64,000 nt of DNA from Caldanaerovirga acetigignens (GTDB lineage Bacteria; Bacillota; Thermosediminibacteria; Thermosediminibacterales; Thermosediminibacteraceae), in NCBI RefSeq assembly GCF_900142995.1, contig NZ_FRCR01000010.1, positions 19,991-83,990 on the forward strand, in the 5' to 3' direction. Shown here piece by piece: positions 44,329 to 54,600 of the stretch (within the stretch, counting starts at the first letter, position 1; every line of letters starts with the position of its first letter). Under the pieces are notes generated by a model. It did no database searches, had not been told where the DNA came from, and saw only the letters and a list, made by a program, of their open reading frames with translations. Position numbers and translations under genes: made by a program.

Positions 44329-45516
44329 ATGAACCTCACATCATTCTCGGCAGAAGTCAGAAACGTAATTATGATTTCTGCGGGAGTTTTTATCGCGCAG
44401 GCAGTTTTTTCTTCCATTACGCCCTTTCTCCCATCGCTGCTCTTAGAGATGGGTACGAAATCGGACATAGCCCTTTGGTCTAGCCTCATTTATGCCGCCA
44501 ACTTTATCACCACAGGCATAATGGCGCCCTTATGGGGTGCCATATCTGACCGCTACGGAAAAAAGCCTATGATGGCAAGGGCAGGCTTCGGGATGGGGGT
44601 GGCGTACCTCCTTATGTCTTATGCAAAAACCCCCGTGCAGCTTTTCCTCCTTAGGGCATTAAACGGGGCTTTTTCAGGGTATATACCTGCTGCCGTAACT
44701 TTCGTCGCGGCAACGAGCAGTGCTGAAAATCTAAGCCATAATATTAGCCTTGTCAATGCCGCATCAGCCGTAGGTTCAATCATAGGTCCGCTCCTCGGCG
44801 GAATTTCGGCAAAATTCCTCGGAGTTAGAAGAAGCCTTATCCTGGGCTCCATCATTTTATTTGTCGCCGGAGCCCTTCCTTATGCGACAGGCGTGCTAGA
44901 ACCAAAGGAAAGCAGGAAAAACCTCTCGATAAAGGAAGGCATAGCTCAAACCTTAAGAAACACGCAGCTCCTTTTGATTTTTACAACCGGATTCCTGATG
45001 CAGGGAGCAATCATGGCAATACTCCCCACCTTAAACCTCGTTATGCAAAATATTGCACCTCAGAATGCCGAATTTTACACTGGGCTCGTCTTTTCCATCA
45101 TCGGAATCTCTACCGCTATAGCATCTCCTATAGTCGGAAGACTCACAGGCATACCATTGACAACCCTCTATAGGGTTTCGCTCTTGGGCAGCACCCTGAT
45201 CACCGCTCTTCAGGGCTTTGCAAATTCTGTATCTTCTCTTTTAATTTTGAGGTTTATTTTCGGATTTTTCAACGCCGCCATGACCATAGCCTGCAATGTC
45301 CTTATTGCAAAAAACGGAAACAGCTCCTCTCATGGAAGTTCCTTCGGCGTATACAACGGAATTATTTCGCTCGGCCTTGTTTTTGGCTCTACTTACAGCG
45401 GCATCATGGGCAACCGCTTTGGCCTCGCGTATTCGTTTTTCGCCAGCGCATCCATGTTTTTCGCCGCCTTTTTGATATCGTTTTTTATAAAAGAGCCTGC
45501 TTCCAGCGAAGATTGA
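44329..45516 (+). CDS. Major facilitator superfamily transporter
   Basis: This 395-residue protein has about 12 hydrophobic segments and the MFS signature between helices 2 and 3, GAISDRYGKKPMMARAG (about residues 66-82), with a second copy near the middle. It resembles multidrug or sugar efflux members, but the substrate cannot be told. The ATG is 9 nt after GGAGGA. It diverges from the aor activator gene and converges on the pilin-like gene. Confidence 0.88.
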   Translation: MNLTSFSAEVRNVIMISAGVFIAQAVFSSITPFLPSLLLEMGTKSDIALWSSLIYAANFITTGIMAPLWGAISDRYGKKPMMARAGFGMGVAYLLMSYAKTPVQLFLLRALNGAFSGYIPAAVTFVAATSSAENLSHNISLVNAASAVGSIIGPLLGGISAKFLGVRRSLILGSIILFVAGALPYATGVLEPKESRKNLSIKEGIAQTLRNTQLLLIFTTGFLMQGAIMAILPTLNLVMQNIAPQNAEFYTGLVFSIIGISTAIASPIVGRLTGIPLTTLYRVSLLGSTLITALQGFANSVSSLLILRFIFGFFNAAMTIACNVLIAKNGNSSSHGSSFGVYNGIISLGLVFGSTYSGIMGNRFGLAYSFFASASMFFAAFLISFFIKEPASSED

Positions 45517-45525
45517 AGGTTAACG

Positions 45526-45948
45526 TTAAATTTCTTCCTTGCCTTCTCTCTTCCATGAAATAACATTTAGTTCGACGCCACTTTCGATTTTTAAAATTTC
45601 TACCACAACCGAAATTACTTCCTTTGCCTTGCCCGCAAAGCCCCGGGAAGTTATTCTAAGCCTCCCGGGGCTTATTTCTTGGACCGAAACCTCGAAATAG
45701 CCGTTCCCTAGGCCTTCCCGCCATGCAGGTCTATAGTTCGGGTCCTCCTTTAATGTCGCGAGGGTCTTTTGAATCCCTGCCTCTGCAATATAATACGATA
45801 TCGTTAAATCCCTAAAATACGCTGTTTTTTTAACCTCTGATGTAACCATATCTATTACCATCGCACCTATTAAAAAAAGCAGTGAAGCCGTCAAAATGAC
45901 GTTAACTAGGGCAAAGCCCCTATATCTTTTTGATATAGCTTTATCCAT
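45526..45948 (-). CDS. Pilin-like (PilX-type) protein
   Basis: The ~140-residue protein has a type III (prepilin) signal: KRYRG followed by FALVNVILTASLLFLIGAMV, then a long amphipathic helix and a beta-rich tail. The prepilin peptidase would cut after Gly. The usual Glu at position 5 of mature pilin is Asn here, as in some PilX-like minor proteins. The ATG at 45948 is 9 nt after TTGAGG; the longer frame from 45963 contains that site. It follows the MacB permease by 29 bp and may be co-transcribed. Confidence 0.7.
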   Translation of the reverse strand: MDKAISKRYRGFALVNVILTASLLFLIGAMVIDMVTSEVKKTAYFRDLTISYYIAEAGIQKTLATLKEDPNYRPAWREGLGNGYFEVSVQEISPGRLRITSRGFAGKAKEVISVVVEILKIESGVELNVISWKREGKEEI

Positions 45949-45977
45949 TGTGTAAAACCTCAACTTAATTTGCCTTT

Positions 45978-47321
45978 TTATCTCCTCAGGGCCTCAACCG
46001 GTGGAACGGAAGCCGCCGTCCATGCCGGGTATACTCCAAATAGCAACCCGCAGCCCAAAGCAACGAAGACCGCAACTTTTACCGCATCCATGCTTACCAC
46101 TGCGCTAAAGCCGTAGTTGTTGAAGACATTTACCCCCCACATTCCTAGTAGCGTCCCCAGTGCCGCGCCTATCCCGCTTAGATAAAAAGCTTCCATCAAA
46201 AATTGCAGGAGTAGGTCGAACTTCTTTGCCCCAAGGGCCCTCCTCACTCCTATCTCCCCCGTCCTTTCGGTCACTGCGACAAGCATTATATTCATTATGC
46301 CGAGACCTCCGACCAAGAGGGATACAGCCGCTATCCCTCCTAAGAGCAGGGTCATTATGCGGTTTGCTTTGTCTGCTTCCTCCACTAGGGTATTTAGGTT
46401 CGTAATCGTGATTATATCCTTTCCAAGCTCAAGTCCGGGTTTTTCTCCTTTGCTCTGGCCCTCTTTTTCAGGAGGTTGAGGGATAGGAAGCGAAGTCCCC
46501 TCCGGATTTTCCTTCCCCTCTTCTCCAGGCACTTGCTGGCCTCCGCCTCCTGCCTTCGGCGCGGTCACGTCCAGCCCCAATTTCCGCCTGTATATCCTCC
46601 CAAGCTGGGCTATAGCAAGCTCTGCAGCCTTTGGAGACTCTGCCTTTACCCATAATTCGTCTACCGTCTTTTTGCCTGCGATTTTTAAAGCCGTGGTATA
46701 GGGTACCACCACTTTATCATCTATGCCTTCCGCTTGTCCTGAGCCTTTCCTTTCCAGGACTCCCACTATCCTGTACGTCTGCCCGTTTATCGTAACCGTA
46801 TGACCAACCGGGCTCCTACCTCCTAATAGCCCTCTCCCTATATTGTATCCAACCACCGCCACAGGTGAGCGCTGCTCAACGTGCCACTTGGTAAAAAAGC
46901 GCCCGGAAGCTAATTTGTGGTCCCTGAGCTCGGGGAAATCGCTCGATACCCCCAGGACCTCCACCTGTCCCCTGGTTCTTCGCCAGCGCAAGACTGCATT
47001 TGTCCGCACTACTGGCGATGCATATTTTAAACCAGAGACCCTTTCTAAAAGCTCCTCAGCTTCTTCTGGCTCAAACTCTGCTTTTTCGTCATGAGCTTTT
47101 ATTACTATGACATTAGAGCCCAGGCTCTCGAACTGCCTCACCACAGCAATTCGAGCACCTTCACCTATGCCCATGAGGCTTACAACCGAGGCTACACCTA
47201 TTGCTACCCCTAGGATAGTAAGGCCAGCCCTAAGGGGGTTTATCGCAACTCCCTGCCATGCCATCTGGGCGGCAAAAAGGAACCTTACCCAGAAGGACCG
47301 CCACGAATTAAGCATCTTCAC
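45978..47321 (-). CDS. MacB-type ABC transporter permease
   Basis: This ~447-residue membrane protein has an N-terminal helix, a large extracytoplasmic domain and three C-terminal helices. Signatures include AGLTILGVAIGVASVVSLMGIG (helix 1) and GIMNIMLVAVTERTGEIGVRRALGA. A low-complexity Gly/Pro/Glu insertion (about residues 260-310) is unusual for the family. The GTG at 47321 fits the TGAGGGGG site better than the ATG at 47327. With the adaptor and ATPase upstream it forms a MacAB-type exporter. Confidence 0.88.
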   Translation of the reverse strand: MKMLNSWRSFWVRFLFAAQMAWQGVAINPLRAGLTILGVAIGVASVVSLMGIGEGARIAVVRQFESLGSNVIVIKAHDEKAEFEPEEAEELLERVSGLKYASPVVRTNAVLRWRRTRGQVEVLGVSSDFPELRDHKLASGRFFTKWHVEQRSPVAVVGYNIGRGLLGGRSPVGHTVTINGQTYRIVGVLERKGSGQAEGIDDKVVVPYTTALKIAGKKTVDELWVKAESPKAAELAIAQLGRIYRRKLGLDVTAPKAGGGGQQVPGEEGKENPEGTSLPIPQPPEKEGQSKGEKPGLELGKDIITITNLNTLVEEADKANRIMTLLLGGIAAVSLLVGGLGIMNIMLVAVTERTGEIGVRRALGAKKFDLLLQFLMEAFYLSGIGAALGTLLGMWGVNVFNNYGFSAVVSMDAVKVAVFVALGCGLLFGVYPAWTAASVPPVEALRR

Positions 47322-47333
47322 CTTCATACCCCC

Positions 47334-49058
47334 TCAGTTCCCTTTTTGGCCGGTGTTCTCACTACCGCCCTGGCCTTGGCCGCTTCCCTGCTGGCCGCTC
47401 TCGGGGAGAATTTCGTTGGTCTTTATCTTCTGCCCGGGGAGCACGTCGGCACTGCTTCCGGTCACCACCAATTGGCCTTCCTCTAGGCCGCTTTTTATCT
47501 CGGCGTAGCGGTCATTCATCAGTCCAAGCTCTACTCGCACAACTTTTGTTGTCCCGTCGGGCTGCAAGACCTCCACTGACGGCTGCCCGTCTTCTTCAAA
47601 TACCGCCTCTATCGGAACAAGAAGCACGTTTTTTGCGCTTCCCGCTTCTATATAAGCCTTTGCCTGCATACCAGGCCTTAGCTCAGAGCTCCCCTTTACG
47701 CTGATTAACACTTCAAACCTGGTAATGCCGCTCATGTCCTTTCCCATAGTAGCAACGTGCAGAACCTTCCCTTCGAAAGTCTTCCCCGGAACGGCGTCGA
47801 CCGTCACCTTCACCGGCGAGCCCTGTTTTACTAAAAGCACATCGACATCGTCCACTTGGGACCAAAGCTGCATGTTCTCCACATTGTACACGCTCCCCAG
47901 CCATTCGCCCATCTGTACTGTCCTCCCCGGCTGGGCATTTATGTCCGCGACAATTCCATCCATAGGAGCCCTTATTTCCAAAAGTTCCAACTGGCTGTAA
48001 AGTCTTCTCAACTTATCTTCAAGCTCCATTATCTTTTCTAACTCTTCTTCCAGCAATTCTCTCACGTCCGAACCGGCTAGTGAAATTATCGGGTCTCCCT
48101 TCTTGACTTTATTTCGGTTTTTTACGTATACTTTAGTCACCCTGGCTTCTACGTTGCTCGTAATGGCTTCTTCTACGGAATACCCTTCTACTTTGGAGGG
48201 AAATTTGAGCCACAACACTCCGGGCTCGTCGGCTTTTCTAACATTTTCCGGCGCAACACCTATGTAAACCGACATTTCAGGCATCACAAGGCCTGGATTG
48301 TCTCCTTCGATTGTCATGTAGTAGACATATTGATAAAGGGGTTCTTCACCGTCTCCTTGGCTGGTACTTAAAGCCGGCTCGGGCACCGGTTCGTCGTTTA
48401 GATCCATTATCCTGCCTTCTATGACGCCTTCAAACTGGTAAAACCTCAAAAAGGCCTTGGTAAAGTTTTTCGCTATCTCGTATTCCCCCGGATTGAGCTT
48501 TGCTACGACCTTAAACTTCGAATCATCGACTATCCTCGCAACTATCTCCCCCTGTTTTAGCTCAGCCCCTTCTTTTAAAGTGAGCCCTATGACCCTTCCG
48601 TCCACCGGAGCTTTCAGCGTTATACCTTCAGCAGGATTGAGGCGGTAAACCTCTTCAGGCTCAAGCCCTACTTTGTCGGCAAGGGATTCCTTGGCAGCCT
48701 TAAGTTGCTGCTCCAAAGACTCTATTTCCCCCTGGATGTTTGGCGCCCTGAGCCTAACGAGGAGCTGCCCCGCCTTAACCTCGTCGCCTTCTTTTACAAA
48801 CACTTCTTGTATTATATAGCTAGCCGGCCCCTGGCCGTCCATGCTGTAAGGCACAATTATACCGCCACCGCTGCTGGGGTTCAACGGTCCCGATGTTTCC
48901 ACTCCCACGCTTATGTCTCCCCGAATCACTTTAGCAGTCGCGTAAAGCGGCCCCGAAGTTTTTTCTTCAGGGTCAGGCATAAGGCTCTTAAAAGCGTAAA
49001 ATCCCACCACAGTTATCGCTGCTATCAAAGCAGCTACAGCAAAAATCCTTTTGTACAC
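47334..49058 (-). CDS. Membrane-fusion (HlyD/MacA-type) adaptor protein
   Basis: The ~574-residue adaptor has one N-terminal membrane helix (RIFAVAALIAAITVVGFYAF), two biotinyl-lipoyl-like halves (GDEVKAGQLLVRLRAPN and YSVEEAITSNVEARVTKVYV...), a short coiled coil and a C-terminal barrel. It ends in a Gln/Gly-rich tail (QQGSGQGQGGSENTGQ). The GTG at 49058 lies 8 nt after GAGGGGG; the frame to 49082 contains that site. It is the adaptor of the ABC exporter, and longer than typical MacA. Confidence 0.86.
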   Translation of the reverse strand: MYKRIFAVAALIAAITVVGFYAFKSLMPDPEEKTSGPLYATAKVIRGDISVGVETSGPLNPSSGGGIIVPYSMDGQGPASYIIQEVFVKEGDEVKAGQLLVRLRAPNIQGEIESLEQQLKAAKESLADKVGLEPEEVYRLNPAEGITLKAPVDGRVIGLTLKEGAELKQGEIVARIVDDSKFKVVAKLNPGEYEIAKNFTKAFLRFYQFEGVIEGRIMDLNDEPVPEPALSTSQGDGEEPLYQYVYYMTIEGDNPGLVMPEMSVYIGVAPENVRKADEPGVLWLKFPSKVEGYSVEEAITSNVEARVTKVYVKNRNKVKKGDPIISLAGSDVRELLEEELEKIMELEDKLRRLYSQLELLEIRAPMDGIVADINAQPGRTVQMGEWLGSVYNVENMQLWSQVDDVDVLLVKQGSPVKVTVDAVPGKTFEGKVLHVATMGKDMSGITRFEVLISVKGSSELRPGMQAKAYIEAGSAKNVLLVPIEAVFEEDGQPSVEVLQPDGTTKVVRVELGLMNDRYAEIKSGLEEGQLVVTGSSADVLPGQKIKTNEILPESGQQGSGQGQGGSENTGQKGN

Positions 49059-49089
49059 AAAAATTACCCCCTCTACATCCATCCATCGT

Positions 49090-49773
49090 CTATAATATTT
49101 CCTCGCGCTCTATCCTTCCGTCCAGTAGCCTCACGACCCGCTTTCCATAGCTGGCCATCTCCCCGTCATGGGTTACCATCACTAAAGTTATGCCCCTTTC
49201 CGAATTCAGCTTTTGAAAAAGCTCCATGATGGTCTTGCCAGTCCTGGAATCGAGAGAGCCTGTGGGCTCATCCGCCAGGATTAAGAGCGGCTCTTGGGCA
49301 AGGGCCCTTGCTATTGCCACCCTCTGCTGTTCGCCCCCTGAAAGTTCAGAAGGCCTGTGGTGCACCCTATCCAAAAGCCCTACGGCCTCTAAAGCTTCCT
49401 TAGCCCGTTTTCTTCTTTCGGCAGTGCCCATCCCCCTGTATATCAACGGCAGTTCCACATTCCCAAGGGCATCGAGCCCCTGGAGCAGGTGAAAGCTCTG
49501 AAAGACGAATCCTATGTACTTGTTTCTTATCTCTGAGAGTCTGTCATCGGAAAGCCTCTCTACCTTCATCCCATCTAAAAAATATTCCCCGGCAGTGGGC
49601 CTGTCCAGGCATCCTATTACGTTCAGCAGCGTAGACTTCCCCGAACCCGACGGGCCCATTATCGAAACGAATTCGCCCCTTTTGACCGTAAGGTCGATCT
49701 CCGAAAGGGCTTTTACAACGCTCCTGCCGGTTTTATACTCTTTCGAGATGCCTCTCAGCTCCAATAAATCCAA
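49090..49773 (-). CDS. ABC transporter ATP-binding protein (MacB/LolD type)
   Basis: The ~227-residue ATPase has Walker [13 protein letters not shown], signature [15 protein letters not shown] and Walker [14 protein letters not shown], the LolD/MacB clade pattern. The TTG at 49773 ([16 protein letters not shown]) sits just after GAAGGTGAG; the ATG at 49791 lies too far upstream and inside that site. It is first of the exporter operon, after a weak terminator behind the tetR-type gene. Confidence 0.93.
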   Translation of the reverse strand: MDLLELRGISKEYKTGRSVVKALSEIDLTVKRGEFVSIMGPSGSGKSTLLNVIGCLDRPTAGEYFLDGMKVERLSDDRLSEIRNKYIGFVFQSFHLLQGLDALGNVELPLIYRGMGTAERRKRAKEALEAVGLLDRVHHRPSELSGGEQQRVAIARALAQEPLLILADEPTGSLDSRTGKTIMELFQKLNSERGITLVMVTHDGEMASYGKRVVRLLDGRIEREEIL

Positions 49774-49795
49774 CGTCTCACCTTCTCCCATAAAA

Positions 49796-49833
49796 TGAAG
49801 CCCCCCGCTTAAATCCTATCAGAAGCGAGGGGT
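49796..49833 (-). terminator. Weak terminator after the tetR-type gene
   Basis: On the minus strand CCCCTCGCTT and AAGCGGGGGG pair with one mismatch, followed by CTTCATTTTA. Read-through into the MacAB-type genes is possible. Confidence 0.4.
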
Positions 49834-49883
49834 AAAATCAACTAAATTCTGATTTCGATTTATTGTCTATCAGTTTCGATGCA

Positions 49884-50498
49884 TCATCTCAAAATCCCAT
49901 TTAATACTACGTCGATTATCGCCCTTTTCAGCCCTCCAGGACTCATCCCCTCATTGCCGAGGTCCCCCGAAAAAAGCGCGAGGCGGCTAGATTCTATCAG
50001 AATCATAGCCGGTATTCTGGGGTTGATGTCCTTTATTTTCCCCGCTTTTATCCCTTCCGCCAGTATATCCTCTATCACCTTTGAAGCCTCGCCCCTCACC
50101 TTTACCATCCATTGGTACAACCTCTCATCCATTTCCCAGCGGTCCCTTACCAGTAGCTCGAAAAAGCCTGATGATTCGTGGAGTATGTCTATCAACAGCC
50201 CTAAAGCATTTTCGAGTTTTTCTCTATAATCCTTACCGCTGCAGGCCGCTTCCTTAAATTCTTTCAAAAATTTTGTTGTGAAATACTTTATGACCTCGAC
50301 AAAAAGGTGTCGTTTGCTTTTGAAATATTCATACACCGTCCCCTTTCCTATTCCAGCTTCCTTTGCTATCTCTTCCACTCTGGCTCTGTGAAATCCCTTG
50401 CTTGAAAATATCTTCCCCGCAGCGATTATTATCTCTTCGTACCTTCCCTTTTTCTTTTTAAAAGCCGAGTCATATTTAATGGAAATCTCCTCCATCAT
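49884..50498 (-). CDS. TetR-family repressor of the RND efflux operon
   Basis: The 204-residue protein has the TetR helix-turn-helix (RARVEEIAKEAGIGKGTVYEYFKSKRHLF, about residues 39-67) and a helical ligand-binding C-terminus. It is the last gene of adaptor-RND-TolC-tetR, starting 1 nt after the TolC stop. A perfect 16-bp TetR-type palindrome overlaps the operon promoter region, so it probably autoregulates the pump. The inducer is unknown. Confidence 0.9.
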   Translation of the reverse strand: MMEEISIKYDSAFKKKKGRYEEIIIAAGKIFSSKGFHRARVEEIAKEAGIGKGTVYEYFKSKRHLFVEVIKYFTTKFLKEFKEAACSGKDYREKLENALGLLIDILHESSGFFELLVRDRWEMDERLYQWMVKVRGEASKVIEDILAEGIKAGKIKDINPRIPAMILIESSRLALFSGDLGNEGMSPGGLKRAIIDVVLNGILR

Positions 50499-50499
50499 G

Positions 50500-51642
50500 T
50501 CACCTGCTTATACTCATGTAAATTACATTGTCCAGCGATAATGCCGCAAGGTTGTAGCCATAGATAGCCGCTGCTTTCTGCTGCCTTACCTGCTTTACAG
50601 CTTCCTGCGCCTGGAAAAGGTCTACGCTCCGGATAAGGCCTGCCTCATAGCTCAATTTTGCTATGCGGTAGCTTTCCTCTGCCATCTCCAGCGATTTTTC
50701 CAAAATAGGTATATTAAAAGATGCCGCAGTATAGTCAAGGTACGCCTTCCTGACTTCTTGCTCTATCTTGCTTTCCACGTCCTTATAGTTGAGCTCAGCC
50801 TGTTTCAGGGCATACTCTTTTTCTTTATATTGGAATGTATTTTCGGGATAGACCTTCTTGGTCATATCAAAATCAAGTCTTGCAAGCTCCAGTTGTTCCT
50901 TTGCCTGAACTAAATCTATCCTGTTTCCCCTGGCCTTTTCAAGGAGCTCTTCTAAGCTCACCTCTTTTTCCACGGCCTTGAACTCCGAAGCTTCGGTAAG
51001 CTCTATAGGCCTTGCCATATCTATCCTGATAAGCTTTTTAAGGTCTATATACGCCTTTTCCATATCTACCTGGGCTTTTTTAAGTTCGGCTTCTTGCGTC
51101 GCCACTTTTACCTGGGCATCTAGCACATCCTTTTTCGTCGCCGAGCCGTTTTTGTAAAGGGCGTTTGCGATTCTCTCCATTTCTTTTGCCCGCTCGAAGC
51201 TGTCCTTTGCTATTTGGACCTTGTCCCTTGCGGAGAGTGCGGCATAGTATGCCGCCTCCACTGCAAATCGGATGTTCCTTTTGGCCGCTTCTAATCCCAG
51301 CACGGCAAGCTTAAGTTCCATGTCGGCAGCCTTTTTTCCGAGCTCCATCTGGTATTCGTAGTCGAAGTCCTTAATCGACATACCGTACTGCTTTAATTCC
51401 TCTTCCTTTTCGTCGACTTTCTTTTCCCGGTACCTCAGTTGCTCTCTTTTAAGCTCGGCCTTTTGCACCGCCAGCTCAGAAACCCCGATAGCCGGGTTCT
51501 CCCTTAAAGCGATCTCAACCGCTTCTTTAAGCGTGAGCTTCAGAGGCTCCTTTGGGCTTTCGCCCGGCGCCCCTGAAGGCAAACAAAACGTAGAAATCGC
51601 AAGGATAGTAGCAAGGGCTATAATTCCCTTCAGCCTTTTCAC
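50500..51642 (-). CDS. TolC-family protein
   Basis: The 380-residue protein has a signal peptide (RLKGIIALATILAISTFC), then two long helical repeats rich in Ala/Glu/Lys typical of the TolC/OEP fold (LKLTLKEAVEIALRENPAI; AYIDLKKLIRI; YRIAKLSYEAGLIRSVDLFQ). It is smaller than E. coli TolC and has few clear beta-barrel segments. In a Firmicute it may be an outer-membrane channel only if the cell is diderm; otherwise it is a cell-envelope component. It is encoded between the RND pump and tetR. Confidence 0.85.
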   Translation of the reverse strand: MKRLKGIIALATILAISTFCLPSGAPGESPKEPLKLTLKEAVEIALRENPAIGVSELAVQKAELKREQLRYREKKVDEKEEELKQYGMSIKDFDYEYQMELGKKAADMELKLAVLGLEAAKRNIRFAVEAAYYAALSARDKVQIAKDSFERAKEMERIANALYKNGSATKKDVLDAQVKVATQEAELKKAQVDMEKAYIDLKKLIRIDMARPIELTEASEFKAVEKEVSLEELLEKARGNRIDLVQAKEQLELARLDFDMTKKVYPENTFQYKEKEYALKQAELNYKDVESKIEQEVRKAYLDYTAASFNIPILEKSLEMAEESYRIAKLSYEAGLIRSVDLFQAQEAVKQVRQQKAAAIYGYNLAALSLDNVIYMSISR

Positions 51643-51660
51643 GCCTTCGACCTCCCGTCT

Positions 51661-54600
51661 TCAAATTTTTCTTCGAGCAGGGCGAAACCTGCTGAAAATT
51701 TTCCCAAAGTCCTCAAAAACAGTATAAAGAACCGGCACTACTATCAGGGTCAAGACCGTCGAAACCGCAAGTCCACCCATAATTACCGTCGCAAGGGCTG
51801 CCCGCATTTCACCGCCTTCGCCCAGCCCCAACGAAAGGGGAAAGAGCCCTAGTATCGTAGTCAGTGTCGTCATCAATATAGGCCTCAGCCTTATGGGCCC
51901 GGCCCGCAAAATCGCCTCTTCCCTAGAAAGCCCCCGCTCTCTCATCTGGTTTACGAAGTCTATCAAAACTATTCCGTTATTGACGACAATACCCGCCAGT
52001 GTTATCAAACCTATGAAGGACGCAATATTGAAGCTTCTCCCTGTGAGAAGTAGCGAGAACACCACGCCGATGATGGCAAGGGGCAGGGTAAACATTATTA
52101 TGAAAGGCTGGAGGAGCGACTCGAACTGCGACGCCATCACCATGTAGACGAGCAGTATCGCCAGTGCAAATGCGAGTGCCAATCCCCCGAATGATTCCGC
52201 CATCTGCTGCTGTTCTCCGCCCATTTCAATAAAGTAGCCTTCGGGAAGCCGGAGGTTTTTGAATTTCTGCTGTATCTCTCTGTTTACATCCCCGGAGAAC
52301 CTTCCTACTACGTTGGCCGTAACCTTTATCGTCCTGGACTGGTCCTCCCTGTTTATAGATACAGGCCCTTCTTCTTTTTCCACTGAAGCTATGCTGGAAA
52401 GGGGCAGCATCATACCTGACGGCGTTGGAATTGCAAGGCTCTTTAATTTTTCTATGTCATCCACCAGGTCTTCCTTGGCCATGACTTTCACATCTATTTC
52501 TTCGCCGCCCGTCCTCAGCCTCGTAGCTACTGCGCCCTGTACCGCAGATTTCACGTAATTTGCCACATAAGCGGAATTTAACCCGTAAAGCGAGGCCACA
52601 TCCCGGTTTACCCTAATGCTTATCTCAGGCCTTTGCTCGGCAAGGCTGCTTTTTATTTCCCTCGTCCCTTGGACCGATTTGACGATATCTTCTACCTGTT
52701 TGGATATCTCTTTTAGTTTTTCCAGATCATCGCCCTTTATTTTTATGGATACAGCTTCCGATGCTTCTCCCATGAACATCATACCGGCAAGAGACACCAC
52801 GCTCAATTTCACACCGGGAATATTCATCGTCTTAGACCTGATTTCTTCCGTAATCTCTTCGCTGTTTCTCTTCCTTTCGGACAGAGGTTTCAACCTTATC
52901 ATCACCGTTGCCTCATTGTCCTTCTCTTCACCCGACTGAGAAAAACCTGCGATCGTCAGTATGCTCTCTATCTCAGGTATATCTTTTACCCTGGAAACCA
53001 ACTCATCTACCGTGCCTTCAAGCACTTCTCTCCTCGTCCCATCAGGCATCTGTGCAGTAATCATAACCATGCCCATGTCAAATTTGGGCAAAAACTCCGT
53101 CCCTACTAAAGGTGAAAGTGCTAAGCTCAAAATGAAAAACACTGCCGCTATTCCTACTACAGCTTTTCGGTGTCCCAAGGCCCATCTTAGAGCATTTTTA
53201 TAAAGCTCAAGCAGCCTGCTGAAGGCCCGGTCAAATTTTTCGCCGGCCTTCGCAACAAAACCAGCTTTCCCCAATGAGACTCTCCCAACCATCAGTCTGG
53301 AGCACAAGAGCGGAGTGAGCGTGAGCGAAACCGCAAGCGAAGCAAGGAGCGAAAAGGTAACCGTCAGCGCCAGTTCCTTAAAAAGCTGGGCGGCTATACC
53401 CTGGACATATACTACGGGCAGGAAGACTACAATTGTAGTCAGCGTAGATGCTATTACAGCCCTGGTGACCTCATTTGCGCCTGATATTGCCGCCCCTATG
53501 TTGTCCTCACCTTCCTCCCTGTGCCTGAATATATTGTCGAGCACTACTATGGAGTTATCTACTAACATGCCGACGCCTAGCGCAAGTCCACCCAGCGAAA
53601 GTAGGTTCAGCGTCAGGTTTCCGAAGTACATCAATATGAACGTGGTTATTATGGATATAGGCATCGATATACCTATTACAAGAGTAGTCCTAATATCGCG
53701 AAGGAAAAGGTAGAGAATAGCTACGGCTAGAATTCCTCCTGTAATGGCGTTGCTAACCACGTTGCCAATAGACTTCGTTATGAAATTGGCTTGGTTAAAT
53801 ACGATGCTGTATTGCGAGCCGGAGGGAAGCTCCTTCTTTAGATTCTCCAACTCTTTTGCCACTTTGTCTGCCACTTGGACGGTGTTGTAACCGCTTTGCT
53901 TGTAAAGCACAAGTACAACGCTGGGCTTGCCGTTGAGTTTGGAAAGGACGTCAGTCTCATTGGCGTATTCGACCTCGGCTAAACTCGAAAGAGGTATTGT
54001 GCTGCCTGAAGCTGTGGTTACAGGCAGGTTCTTAATCGCCGATACATCCGCAAACTCTGAGTTTATCCTTACCAAATATTCTCTTTTCCCATAAGAAATG
54101 CTTCCTCCGGGGAGGTTTAGGTTCTCAAGCTGAAGAGCTTGGGCGATGGAATTCATGGTGGTGCCGTACTTTACCACCTTTTCCGGATCTACCACCACGT
54201 GAATTTCCTTCGTCGTCCCGCCAAAGACCTGGACCATTCCCACCCCTTCGAGCTGAAGCAGCCTATTTTTTATTTTGTCATCCGCTATCTTTTTGAGGTC
54301 CTCTAGGTCCCTTCCTCCCGCCACTGCGATTTCCATGAGGGGCATCTGCGACGCATCATACTTGTAAATCTGCGGCGATTTTACTTCCGACGGCAGCATA
54401 TCTTTTATCAGGTCTATCTTTTCCCTAACCTCTAATACGGCAAAGTCCATATCGGTGCCCCAGTTAAATTCTACCGTTATATTGGACGCGCCTTCTACCG
54501 ACGTGGATTTTATGCTTTTTACATTGCTAACTGTCGAAATAACTTGTTCCAGCGGCTTTGTCACAAGGTTTTCAACTTCTTGGGGGCCAGCCCCTTGGTA

